Below, piece by piece: positions 27,901 through 34,582 of a DNA stretch of 34,582 nucleotides (position 1 is the first letter of the stretch; each line of letters starts with the position of its first letter). Position numbers and translations under genes: made by a program. Source of the stretch: Ruminococcus sp. (GTDB lineage: Bacteria; Bacillota; Clostridia; Oscillospirales; Ruminococcaceae); contig JAGBJO010000057.1 of NCBI GenBank assembly GCA_017934425.1, positions 1-34,582 of the forward strand, in the 5' to 3' direction. The notes under the pieces are model-generated. The model did no database searches, was not told the DNA's origin, and saw only the letters and a list, made by a program, of their open reading frames with translations.

Positions 27901-29470
27901 TCCTCACCACGATATCTACTCTATCGAGGATCTGGCTCAGCTTATCTATGACCTGAAAAACGCTAACCGTGATGCCCGTATCTCCGTAAAGCTGGTTTCA
28001 GAAGCAGGCGTGGGAACAGTTGCGGCAGGCGTTGCAAAGGCAGGCGCTCAGGTGGTACTTATTTCAGGCTACGACGGCGGAACTGGCGCTGCTCCCGGAA
28101 GTTCCGTGTATAACGCCGGTCTGCCCTGGGAACTTGGCGTTGCTGAGGCTCACCAGACACTTATGCTCAATGGTCTGCGCTCCCGTGTGGTTATCGAGAC
28201 AGACGGAAAGCTTATGACCGGACGAGATGTGCTTGTTGCGGCACTTCTTGGCGCTGAGGAATTCGGATTCGCAACTGCACCGCTGGTAACAATGGGCTGC
28301 GTGATGATGAGAGTGTGCAACCTTGACACCTGCCCTATGGGTATCGCAACCCAGAACCCCGAACTTCGCAAGCGTTTTTCCGGCAAGCCTGAGTATATCA
28401 TCAACTTTATGCATTTCGTCGCTCAGGAACTGCGTGAATATATGGCAAAACTTGGTATCCGCACCGTTGATGAATTGGTTGGACGCACTGACCTTCTCAG
28501 AAAGCCCAGCGGCGGAAATATTGACTTTTCCGCTATTCTGTGCGATAATCATAGTGTGGAAAAGAAGTCCTTCGACCCGGCTGATGCCTATGACTTCCGC
28601 CTGGAGGAGACTGCTGATATGACCGTTCTTATGAAGAAGCTGGGAAGCGCTCTGGCAAAGAAGTCTCCCAAGACTATCACCGCACAGGTTCGCAATACCG
28701 ACCGCTCTTTCGGTACACTTTTCGGCTCGGAGATCACTAAAAAATGGGGCGAGCAGGCACTTGCTGACGATACGTTCACAGTAAAATGTACAGGCAGCGG
28801 CGGACAGAGTTTCGGCGCATTTATCCCGAAAGGTCTAACCCTCGACCTTACCGGCGACAGCAACGACTACTTCGGAAAGGGTCTTTCCGGCGGAAAACTT
28901 GTACTCCATGCCCCGGAGAACGCATCGTTCAAGGCTGAGGAAAATATCATCGCCGGAAACGTTGCACTCTACGGCGCTACAAGCGGCAAGGCGTTTATTG
29001 CCGGTATCGTTGGTGAGCGATTCTGCGTGCGCAATTCCGGTGCATATGCAGTCTGCGAGGGTACAGGCGACCACGGCTGCGAGTATATGACCGGCGGACG
29101 TGCAGTTATCCTGGGACGCACCGGCAAGAACTTCGCCGCAGGTATGTCCGGCGGTATTGCCTATGTTCTGGACGAGGACAGGGATCTGTACATGAAGCTG
29201 AACAAGTCACTTGTGTCACTTGACACGGTTTCCTCGAAGTATGATGCTGAGGAACTCCGCCAGCTTATCCAGGAGCATTTTGAGGCTACAGGTTCGCCAA
29301 AGGCAAAGCGTATCCTGGATAATTTCAGCGAGTATCTGCCCCAGTTCAAGAAGATAGTTCCCCACGACTACGCTAAGATACAGGCGGCGGTAACGTCCCT
29401 TGAAGAAAAGGGAATGACCCGCCAGCAGGCTGAGATAGAAGCATTTTACCTGAATAAGAAGGAGGCATGA
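24944..29470 (+). CDS. gltB: Glutamate synthase large subunit
   Basis: GltB moves the amide of glutamine to 2-oxoglutarate, giving two glutamates. The 1508-residue protein has a Class II amidotransferase domain whose catalytic Cys25 follows a 24-residue propeptide. The FMN site is GAKPGEGGHLPGGKV, and three Cys in MGCVMMRVCNLDTCPMGI bind the 3Fe-4S cluster. The GXGXG-type C-terminal beta-helix (about 1250-1480) is present. I chose the ATG at 24944, after AAGGAAAG; the frame is open back to 24881 but that start lies inside the leader terminator. gltD follows after 3 nt. Together with GSIII it forms the GS-GOGAT cycle. Confidence 0.97.
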   Translation: MDNYRIEAPFAKQGLYDPRFEHDNCGIGAVVNISGKRSRRVIDDALTIVEKLEHRAGKDAQGRTGDGVGILSQIPGSFFRAETEKLGFSIGEDGDFGVGMFFFPQDILGRDRAKKMFETILNKRGMELLGWRDVPSDPEILGQKARESMPVIVQGFVKRPEDCQRGLDFDRRLYIARRIFEQANEQTYVCSLSSRTIVYKGMFLVNELRGFYRDLRSEEFTSAIAMVHSRFSTNTQPSWQKAHPNRLIVHNGEINTITGNADKMLAREESMKCSAFGEDMNTILPAIEVSGSDSARLDNALEFMVMSGMPLPLAVMITIPEPWKNDRNISKEKYDFYQYYATMMEPWDGPASILFSDGDVMGAVLDRNGLRPSRYCITSDGFLILSSETGCIDVPADMIVKKDRLRPGKMLLADTKKGRIIDDNELKSYYASSQPYGEWLDSNLVRLHDLHIPNKAVKTYSHEELEKLQKAFGYSFEEIRSSILPMAENGAEPIISMGSDIPLPPLDQTMPPLFSYFRQLFAQVTNPPFDAIREEVVTDTSMYIGKDGNILEEKPENCHVLKISNPILTSTDLLKIKNLNSDGLKAAVIPMTYYIGTTLERAIERLFIDADKAYREGANILILSDRDVDEYRAAIPSLLAVSALQQHLVSTRKRTAVAMILETAEPREVHHFAALLGYGACAVNPYLAQETIRDLIDRGLLDKDFYAAEDDYNSAVLHGIVKIASKMGISTIQSYQGSKLFEAAGISQEVIDRYFSGTVSRIGGITLADISRRTEKLHTAAFDPLGLSVSSGITSSGSHKLRSGKKDHLYTPETIHLLQQAARNGDYGVFKEYSAAVSREDSRLTLRSLLDFNFPEDGGISIDEVESVESICHRFKTGAMSYGSISQEAHECMAEAMNHIGGKSNSGEGGESPERLNSDRCSAIKQVASGRFGVTSEYLVSAKEIQIKMAQGAKPGEGGHLPGGKVYPWIAKTRHSTPGVSLISPPPHHDIYSIEDLAQLIYDLKNANRDARISVKLVSEAGVGTVAAGVAKAGAQVVLISGYDGGTGAAPGSSVYNAGLPWELGVAEAHQTLMLNGLRSRVVIETDGKLMTGRDVLVAALLGAEEFGFATAPLVTMGCVMMRVCNLDTCPMGIATQNPELRKRFSGKPEYIINFMHFVAQELREYMAKLGIRTVDELVGRTDLLRKPSGGNIDFSAILCDNHSVEKKSFDPADAYDFRLEETADMTVLMKKLGSALAKKSPKTITAQVRNTDRSFGTLFGSEITKKWGEQALADDTFTVKCTGSGGQSFGAFIPKGLTLDLTGDSNDYFGKGLSGGKLVLHAPENASFKAEENIIAGNVALYGATSGKAFIAGIVGERFCVRNSGAYAVCEGTGDHGCEYMTGGRAVILGRTGKNFAAGMSGGIAYVLDEDRDLYMKLNKSLVSLDTVSSKYDAEELRQLIQEHFEATGSPKAKRILDNFSEYLPQFKKIVPHDYAKIQAAVTSLEEKGMTRQQAEIEAFYLNKKEA

Positions 29471-29473
29471 GTT

Positions 29474-30958
29474 ATGGGAAAAAGTACAGGATTTCTTGAA
29501 TATTCCAGGACTGACTGCTCTGCGGCTGAGCCTCTGGAGAGAATAAAGGGTTACGGCGAGTTCCACACTCCACTCAGCGAGGAGGAGCGTCGCACTCAGG
29601 CGGCAAGGTGCATGGACTGCGGAGTACCTTTCTGTCAGAACGGCAAAATGCTCCGGGGAATGATCTCCGGCTGTCCTCTGAATAACCTTATCCCCGAATG
29701 GAACGACCTGCTCTACCACGGTCACAAGGAGCAGGCGCTGGGCAGGCTTCTGCTTACCAATAACTTCCCGGAGTTCACCTCCCGTGTATGCCCTGCGCTG
29801 TGCGAAAAAGCGTGCATCTGCGGCGTGAACGACAGCCCTGTTACTGTCAAGGAGAACGAGAACGCTATCATTGAGTACGGCTTCCAGTCCGGACTTATCA
29901 GCCCTCAGATACCGAAGGTTCGCAGCGGCAGAAAGGTTGCGGTCATCGGCTCAGGGCCTTCCGGTCTTGCAGCAGCAGATACCCTTAACAAGCGTGGTCA
30001 CTACGTAACCGTTTTCGAGCGCTCAGACCGTCCCGGCGGACTTCTCATGTATGGTATACCAAATATGAAGCTGGATAAGTCGGTAGTTCTGCGCCGTGTG
30101 GAGCTTATGAAAGCCGAGGGCGTGCAGTTCGAGACTGGCTGCGACATCGGTCACAATACCTCCGCCGAGGATATCCTGGGTAGTTTCGATGCGGTGGTAC
30201 TTGCCTGCGGTTCGTCGAATCCCCGTGATATAAAAGCGCCGGGACGTGACGCAAGCGGCATACATTTCGCTGTTGACTACCTGAAAGCCACAACGAAAAG
30301 CCTGCTTGACTCCGGACTTGCTGACGGTAACTTCATCAGCGCCCAGGGCAGGGACGTGGTAATAATCGGCGGCGGTGATACCGGCAACGACTGCGTTGGA
30401 ACGGCAGTACGTCAGGGCTGTGCATCGGTGGTTCAGCTTGAAATGATGCCGAAGCTTCCCGACGAGCGTGCTGAAAATAACCCGTTCCCGGAGTACCCAA
30501 GAGTTTGCAAGACAGATTACGGTCAGGAGGAAGCTATTGCCGTTTTCGGCAGCGACCCACGCCGTTACTGCACCACCGTCAAGGAGTTCATCAAAGACGG
30601 CGAGGGCAGACTTTCCAGCATCAGGACTGTTAAGCTGGACTTCACCCCTGACCCGGATACCGGCAGACTTGTTCCCCATGAAAAGGAGGGCAGCGAGGAA
30701 GTTATTCCCTGTCAGCTTTGCCTTATTGCAGCCGGATTCCTGGGAGCGCAGAGCTATGTGGCTGAAAGCTTTGGTGCAGAACTTGACGGAAGGACTAATG
30801 TCAAGACCGGAAAGGGCGAATTTTCCACAAATATTGAAAAGGTGTTCACAGCCGGTGATATGCACATCGGTCAGTCGCTTGTAGTGCGTGCTATCCGAGA
30901 GGGACGTGACGCAGCAAGGGCAGTTGACCAGTTCCTTATGGGCTACACCAACCTGTAA
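29474..30958 (+). CDS. gltD: Glutamate synthase small subunit
   Basis: GltD delivers electrons from NAD(P)H to GltB. The 494-residue protein has the N-terminal Cys cluster for 4Fe-4S centres (AARCMDCGVPFCQ, GCPLNNLIPEW, CPALCEKACICG). The FAD-binding motif is VIGSGPSGLAAADTL at about residue 157, and the nucleotide motif VIIGGGDTGNDCVG follows at about 296. The Shine-Dalgarno AGGAGG lies inside the end of gltB, so the genes are coupled. Its end is followed by heptamer repeats and a MITE. Confidence 0.97.
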   Translation: MGKSTGFLEYSRTDCSAAEPLERIKGYGEFHTPLSEEERRTQAARCMDCGVPFCQNGKMLRGMISGCPLNNLIPEWNDLLYHGHKEQALGRLLLTNNFPEFTSRVCPALCEKACICGVNDSPVTVKENENAIIEYGFQSGLISPQIPKVRSGRKVAVIGSGPSGLAAADTLNKRGHYVTVFERSDRPGGLLMYGIPNMKLDKSVVLRRVELMKAEGVQFETGCDIGHNTSAEDILGSFDAVVLACGSSNPRDIKAPGRDASGIHFAVDYLKATTKSLLDSGLADGNFISAQGRDVVIIGGGDTGNDCVGTAVRQGCASVVQLEMMPKLPDERAENNPFPEYPRVCKTDYGQEEAIAVFGSDPRRYCTTVKEFIKDGEGRLSSIRTVKLDFTPDPDTGRLVPHEKEGSEEVIPCQLCLIAAGFLGAQSYVAESFGAELDGRTNVKTGKGEFSTNIEKVFTAGDMHIGQSLVVRAIREGRDAARAVDQFLMGYTNL

Positions 30959-30961
30959 TAA

Positions 30962-30994
30962 TAATGCGTAATGCGTAATTCGTAATGCGTAATT
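30962..30994. repeat. Tandem heptamer repeat after gltD
   Basis: Four consecutive heptamers read TAATGCG, TAATGCG, TAATTCG, TAATGCG, followed by a partial TAATTA. The same units occur at 20808-20828 upstream of glnN. Being close to a 7-bp period and adjacent to a MITE, they may be remnants of small repeated elements. Confidence 0.75.
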
Positions 30995-30999
30995 ATCGT

Positions 31000-31014
31000 A
31001 TCACCTCCGGTGAT
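31000..31014 (+). other. Short hairpin after gltD
   Basis: ATCACC (31000-31005) pairs with GGTGAT (31009-31014) around TCC. There is no T run, so termination is unlikely and gltBD transcripts may run on. Confidence 0.4.
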
Positions 31015-31020
31015 GTGTTA

Positions 31021-31181
31021 GGGCGTGTTGACACTATAATAATGCGCAGATTTTTGAGCAGAATTTCTACGCAGACAAGAAGATAAAATGCAGGCGGGCT
31101 GTTGCCCGGCAAGTTTTATCGACGCAGTATGCGTAAAATTCTGCCAAAAAGATGCGCTTTAGGATTAGTGTCAACACGTCC
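31021..31181. mobile_element. Fold-back MITE, copy 2 (161 bp)
   Basis: The copy matches that at 18431 except for two substitutions; one falls in the right terminal repeat (CACGTCC). It is flanked by TA on both sides. It lies in the same orientation between gltD and the glutamine synthetase-like gene and ends 34 nt before that gene's start. Transcribed from gltB, it would form a long hairpin in the mRNA. Confidence 0.85.
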
Positions 31182-31215
31182 TAAACAATTGCGAATAGTT
31201 ATGAGAGGATTTTAT

Positions 31216-32514
31216 ATGATATACTCGGAAAATGAGATACTACAGTATATAGACGAAAACGACGTAAAGTTCGTCAAACTTACATTCTGCGACCTCAGCG
31301 GACGGCTCAAAAATATATCCGTGCTGTCCTCAGAAATGTCGGCAGTCTTTGAGCGTGGAATGAAGATAGCCGGAAAGAAACTCAGCGGTTTTGGCTGTGC
31401 AGGAGGCAGGGATCTTTTCCTTTTCCCTGATCCGCAGACTATGCGTGTACTGCCCTGGCGACCCCAGCACGGCAGAGTTATCCGAATGTTCTGCTACATC
31501 AAGTACGCCGACGGCACTCACTTCGAGGGCGACGGCAGGTACTTCCTCAAGACAGCTATGAAAAAGGCAGTCAAGGACGGCTGCTGCTTCCGGTTCGGAA
31601 CGTCCAGCGAGTTCACACTTTTCCGCTGCGACGAAAGCGGTGCTGCCACACATATTCCCCACGACCACGCCGGCTACTGCGACATCGCACCGGAGGACAA
31701 GGGCGAGAACTTCCGCCGTGACGTTTGCCTGACACTGGAACAAATGGGTATCCACCCGGTTTCTTCACGCCACGAAAGCGGTCAGGGTCAGCATGAGATA
31801 GACTTCAACGCTTCATCTGCCCTCAGTGCGGCGGATACGTTCCTCAGCTTCAAAAGTGCGGTAAAGTCCGTTGCTGACCAGCACGGAGTACACGCCAGCT
31901 TCATGCCGAAACCTCTCCGTGACGACTGCGGAAACGGTATGCACATCGGCATAAACCTTTTCCACGATAACGATTTCTTTGGCGACAGTACATCTGCCGC
32001 TGATACTGCTGATGAGCTTAAAAGCGCCGCTGCCGGTATCATGAAGTATATCTGTGATATGGCGGTATTCACCAACACCACCGCTAATTCCTACAGCCGT
32101 CTGGGAGAATTTTCCGCACCCAGGTATGTGGTATGGTCTGACGAGGAGGCTGACCAGCTTATCAAGCTGAACAAGGACTCCAGCAGCGATGCACCTATAG
32201 TTCTTCGTGCGCCGGACTGCGTCTGCAATCCCTACTTCGTTTTTGGTCTGATGATATACGCTTCACTGGAAGGCATAAGCGAGAAGCTGACTCTGCCGGA
32301 AAAGTATGACCCTTCACGTTCTGACTACAAGGTAATGCCAAGAACGCTTGCGGAAGCCGGAAGCATCGCTGAAAAGTCAGAGTTCCTGAATCGGTATGTT
32401 CCCAAGACTGTCCTTGATGAACTTCTCGCTATTCAGTCACAGGAGTGGAAGGAGTACAACTCCGCCTATGACAAGGCTGTCTACGAAGAAAACAAGTATT
32501 TCCACACCCTTTAA
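31216..32514 (+). CDS. Glutamine synthetase-like protein, predicted pseudoenzyme
   Basis: The 432-residue protein is a type I glutamine synthetase by fold and length. The metal-1 ligands survive (E132, E187, E194), as do H243 in GMHIGINL and R295 in NSYSRL. However, positions equal to E129, E327 and E357 of the Salmonella enzyme are S130, S300 and V329. R339 and R355 equivalents are also lost: the SARNRSA region reads SDEEADQ. The metal-2 site and catalytic flap are therefore broken, so normal synthesis is unlikely. Start: ATG 31216 after GAGAGG; the frame extending back to 31102 lies in the MITE. It directly precedes the ANTAR gene, which suggests a sensor role. An unusual substrate is the alternative. 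Confidence 0.85.
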   Translation: MIYSENEILQYIDENDVKFVKLTFCDLSGRLKNISVLSSEMSAVFERGMKIAGKKLSGFGCAGGRDLFLFPDPQTMRVLPWRPQHGRVIRMFCYIKYADGTHFEGDGRYFLKTAMKKAVKDGCCFRFGTSSEFTLFRCDESGAATHIPHDHAGYCDIAPEDKGENFRRDVCLTLEQMGIHPVSSRHESGQGQHEIDFNASSALSAADTFLSFKSAVKSVADQHGVHASFMPKPLRDDCGNGMHIGINLFHDNDFFGDSTSAADTADELKSAAAGIMKYICDMAVFTNTTANSYSRLGEFSAPRYVVWSDEEADQLIKLNKDSSSDAPIVLRAPDCVCNPYFVFGLMIYASLEGISEKLTLPEKYDPSRSDYKVMPRTLAEAGSIAEKSEFLNRYVPKTVLDELLAIQSQEWKEYNSAYDKAVYEENKYFHTL

Positions 32515-32526
32515 GGGAGGTGTATC

Positions 32527-33108
32527 TTGGAGAATGTTCTTATAGTTTCAAGCAGCAGCAAGGCGGCACAGCTTATCTCCGATTTCATGAAGGAATCTTT
32601 CGGCTGCAATATCCGTACCGCTGACAGTGCAGGTCAGGCAAGGACGATAATAAGCGGCGACAAATCCTGGGAAATGGTTATGATAAGCATACCACTCAGC
32701 GACGAATCCGGCATTGACCTTGCGGAGACTGTGGTAAGTTCTACTGCCGCAAGCTGCATGGTATTTGTCAAGGCGGAGGTATACGAAAAGGTCTGCCAGC
32801 GGCTTGATAAAAGCGATATAATCGTGGTATCACGACCTTTCAGCCGCCAGACACTCTACCAGATAGTCCGGGCTGCTGATACCGCACTCCGCCGGACGTG
32901 GAGTCTTTACGAGGAGACAGTCCGGCTGGAAAAGAAGATAGACGAGATAAAACTTATCGACAAAGCAAAGTTCACCCTCATGCAGTACAGGAATATGACC
33001 GAGGAGGAAGCACATTCCTACCTCGAACAGTACGCCATGAAGCACCGCAAGAAGAAAACCATTGCGGCTTCCGAGATAATCGAGAAGATAGGCGAACAGT
33101 ATCTATAA
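32527..33108 (+). CDS. Pseudo-receiver ANTAR antiterminator
   Basis: The 193-residue protein has a receiver-like fold (about 1-120) and a C-terminal ANTAR RNA-binding domain (about 133-190), with the core KFTLMQYRNMTEEEAHSYLEQ and the following AMKHRKKKT. The receiver is degenerate: the acidic pair is S8-S9, the phosphoacceptor Asp is S54, and the conserved Lys is R103. Phosphorylation is therefore unlikely, and another signal must act. The start is TTG, 6 nt after GGAGG. It follows the glutamine synthetase-like gene by 12 nt. Linkage of an ANTAR gene to glnA and glutamate synthase genes is known from Clostridium NitR. It is the obvious candidate to bind the amt leader. Confidence 0.9.
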   Translation: MENVLIVSSSSKAAQLISDFMKESFGCNIRTADSAGQARTIISGDKSWEMVMISIPLSDESGIDLAETVVSSTAASCMVFVKAEVYEKVCQRLDKSDIIVVSRPFSRQTLYQIVRAADTALRRTWSLYEETVRLEKKIDEIKLIDKAKFTLMQYRNMTEEEAHSYLEQYAMKHRKKKTIAASEIIEKIGEQYL

Positions 33109-33126
33109 TTAACAGGTGGTTCTAAT

Positions 33127-34548
33127 ATGTTTGATTCAGTTCATGAAGAATGTGGAGTATTTGGTATTTTTGAAAACAAAACAGCGGACGTTGCTTCAAG
33201 CACCTGCTTCGGACTTTATGCACTCCAGCACCGTGGTCAGGAAAGCTGCGGAATAGCGGTCTGCGACGACGGAGTTATCTCCCACAAACGAAGTGACGGG
33301 CTTGTGTCCGAGGTGTTTGACAAGGAGACTGTTCAGCACCTTGGTAAGGGAAATATGGCAGTCGGTCACGTCAGGTATTCCACATTCGGCGGCAAGAACC
33401 ATAATAATATCCAGCCCCTTGTAATACGCCATATCAAGGGAAATCTTGCGCTTGTCCACAACGGCAACCTTGTGAATGCTGCTGATCTTCGCCGGGATTT
33501 TGAGCTTGAAGGTGCAATATTCCACGGCACTTCCGACACAGAAGCGATCGCCTACGCTATCGTCAAGGAGAGGCTTTCAAGCAGTTCCACCGAGGAGGCA
33601 GTGGAAAAGGCAATGCCACGGCTGAAAGGTGCGTATTCCTGCATAGTAATGACAGCCACGAAGCTTATAGCGTTCCGTGATCCGGACGGATTCCGACCGC
33701 TGAGTATCGGTGTAACGGCTGACGGTGCGTACATTGTGGCATCTGAGACTTGCGCCCTGGAAACCGTGGGAGCGCATTTCCTTCGTGATGTTCAGCCGGG
33801 GGAGATAGTGGTCATAAGCAGCGAAGGGATACAGTCCATTGCGACCCACGTCCGCAAGCGCAGCAATATATGTATATTTGAGTACATTTACTTTGCCCGC
33901 CCGGATTCGGTGATAGAAGGAGTATCAGTTCACCACGCCAGGGTCAGGGCAGGTCATATCCTTGCGGAGACTGCACCGGCTGATGCGGATATAGTCATTG
34001 GCGTTCCGGACTCCGGGCTTGACGCAGCGCTGGGTTACTCTCAGCAAAGCGGTATTCCCTACGGTATCGGGTTTATCAAGAATAAGTACATTGGCAGAAG
34101 CTTTATACAGCCTCAGCAGCACCAGCGTGAGAATGCGGTAAAAATAAAGCTGAACGCCGTCCGTGAGACTGTAAACGGCAAGCGTGTGGTCATGATAGAT
34201 GACTCCATCGTTCGTGGAACGACCAGCGAGCGGATAGTACGGCTGCTTCGTGAAGCCGGCGCAAAGGAAGTCCATGTTCGCATATCATCGCCGCCGTTCC
34301 TCCACGGCTGCTATTTCGGCACAGATATCGACAGCGAGGAAAACCTCATCGCCAGCAAGCTTCATTCCCCGGAGGAAATAGCGAAAGCTATCGGCGCTGA
34401 CAGCCTTGCTTACCTGCCCACTGACAAACTGGGTCAGCTTATCGGGCGTGACTGCGGCTGGTGTCAGGGCTGCTTCACCGGCAGCTACCCCATCGACGTT
34501 ACCACCGCCAGCAGCAAAAACAAGTTCGACGAAAAGATCCACCGCTGA
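33127..34548 (+). CDS. purF: Amidophosphoribosyltransferase
   Basis: PurF starts purine synthesis by combining PRPP with glutamine nitrogen. The 473-residue protein has an N-terminal propeptide of eight residues before the nucleophile Cys9 (CGVFGIF) and the PRPP motif VVMIDDSIVRGTTSERI. Cys residues in CIFEYIYFARPDS and DCGWCQGCFTG match the 4Fe-4S-containing Bacillus type. AGGTGG precedes the ATG and the gene follows the ANTAR gene by 18 nt. It is complete, ending 34 nt before the end of the window. Placing a glutamine-consuming gene at the end of this cluster links purine synthesis to nitrogen status. Confidence 0.97.
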   Translation: MFDSVHEECGVFGIFENKTADVASSTCFGLYALQHRGQESCGIAVCDDGVISHKRSDGLVSEVFDKETVQHLGKGNMAVGHVRYSTFGGKNHNNIQPLVIRHIKGNLALVHNGNLVNAADLRRDFELEGAIFHGTSDTEAIAYAIVKERLSSSSTEEAVEKAMPRLKGAYSCIVMTATKLIAFRDPDGFRPLSIGVTADGAYIVASETCALETVGAHFLRDVQPGEIVVISSEGIQSIATHVRKRSNICIFEYIYFARPDSVIEGVSVHHARVRAGHILAETAPADADIVIGVPDSGLDAALGYSQQSGIPYGIGFIKNKYIGRSFIQPQQHQRENAVKIKLNAVRETVNGKRVVMIDDSIVRGTTSERIVRLLREAGAKEVHVRISSPPFLHGCYFGTDIDSEENLIASKLHSPEEIAKAIGADSLAYLPTDKLGQLIGRDCGWCQGCFTGSYPIDVTTASSKNKFDEKIHR

Positions 34549-34567
34549 CTTTTGCGGCTGCTTTCTT

Positions 34568-34582
34568 GGGGGGGGGGGGGGG
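34568..34582. other. Terminal poly-G run, likely artefact
   Basis: The window ends in 15 G. This is typical of two-colour sequencing where missing signal is called G, and is unlikely to be genomic. The true sequence after purF is not known from here. Confidence 0.8.

Noticed and set aside
30023..30865. Long antisense open frame of 280 codons over gltD
   Set aside because: It is a shadow of gltD caused by codon bias; no ribosome site or recognisable domain.
30962..30994. Tandem heptamers as a CRISPR array
   Set aside because: The units are 7 bp with no spacers and no cas genes nearby.

Overview
The window looks like a contig end from an anaerobic, probably fibre-degrading member of the Oscillospiraceae close to Ruminococcus. 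This is inferred from gene content: an [FeFe]-hydrogenase maturase, a dockerin-bearing secreted protein, type III glutamine synthetase, Prp together with an N-terminally extended L27, mini-RNase III, and strong sigma-A type promoters. The right end finishes in 15 consecutive G, which looks like a sequencing artefact. No rRNA, tRNA, CRISPR array, prophage or complete insertion sequence was seen.

Layout. (1) 1-4190: a TM1266-type regulator with hydG behind a structured leader; a 46-residue membrane peptide resembling a free-standing sortase signal; then rpsB-tsf behind a hairpin-rich leader. Codon choice changes abruptly inside tsf. (2) 4264-12131: a lone membrane protein, then a run of MoxR ATPase, DUF58 protein, membrane transglutaminase, secreted C39-like protease with dockerin, and prmA. 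(3) 12232-18386: an unrecognised cytosolic protein, rplU-prp-rpmA behind an L21 leader, obg-mrnC-small membrane protein, yebC, a GNAT enzyme and mntP. (4) 18430-34548: nitrogen assimilation. On the minus strand are glnN (GSIII), pyrG and an Amt-PII fusion. On the plus strand are gltB, gltD, a glutamine synthetase-like protein lacking key active-site residues, an ANTAR protein with a degenerate receiver domain, and purF.

The most interesting part is region 4. The amt-PII leader carries two hairpins with six-base loops, AATGTG and AATGGG. Both have A at position 1 and G at position 4, the signature of RNA sites bound by ANTAR antiterminators. The second hairpin shares bases with a strong intrinsic terminator just upstream of the gene, so the two cannot form together. 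A candidate reader, the pseudo-receiver ANTAR protein, is encoded about 8 kb away, directly after the glutamine synthetase pseudoenzyme. The gltB leader also contains a terminator between promoter and start codon, plus a hairpin with the same AATGGG loop. I infer a nitrogen-control circuit in which a dead glutamine synthetase senses nitrogen status and governs a non-phosphorylatable ANTAR protein, which then releases attenuation of ammonium uptake and GOGAT genes. The RNA features are seen in the sequence; the sensing link is a hypothesis.

Two 161-bp copies of a fold-back MITE flank the nitrogen region. A heptamer repeat (TAATGCG/TAATTCG) lies in two of its intergenic gaps, with a copy overlapping the end of pyrG.
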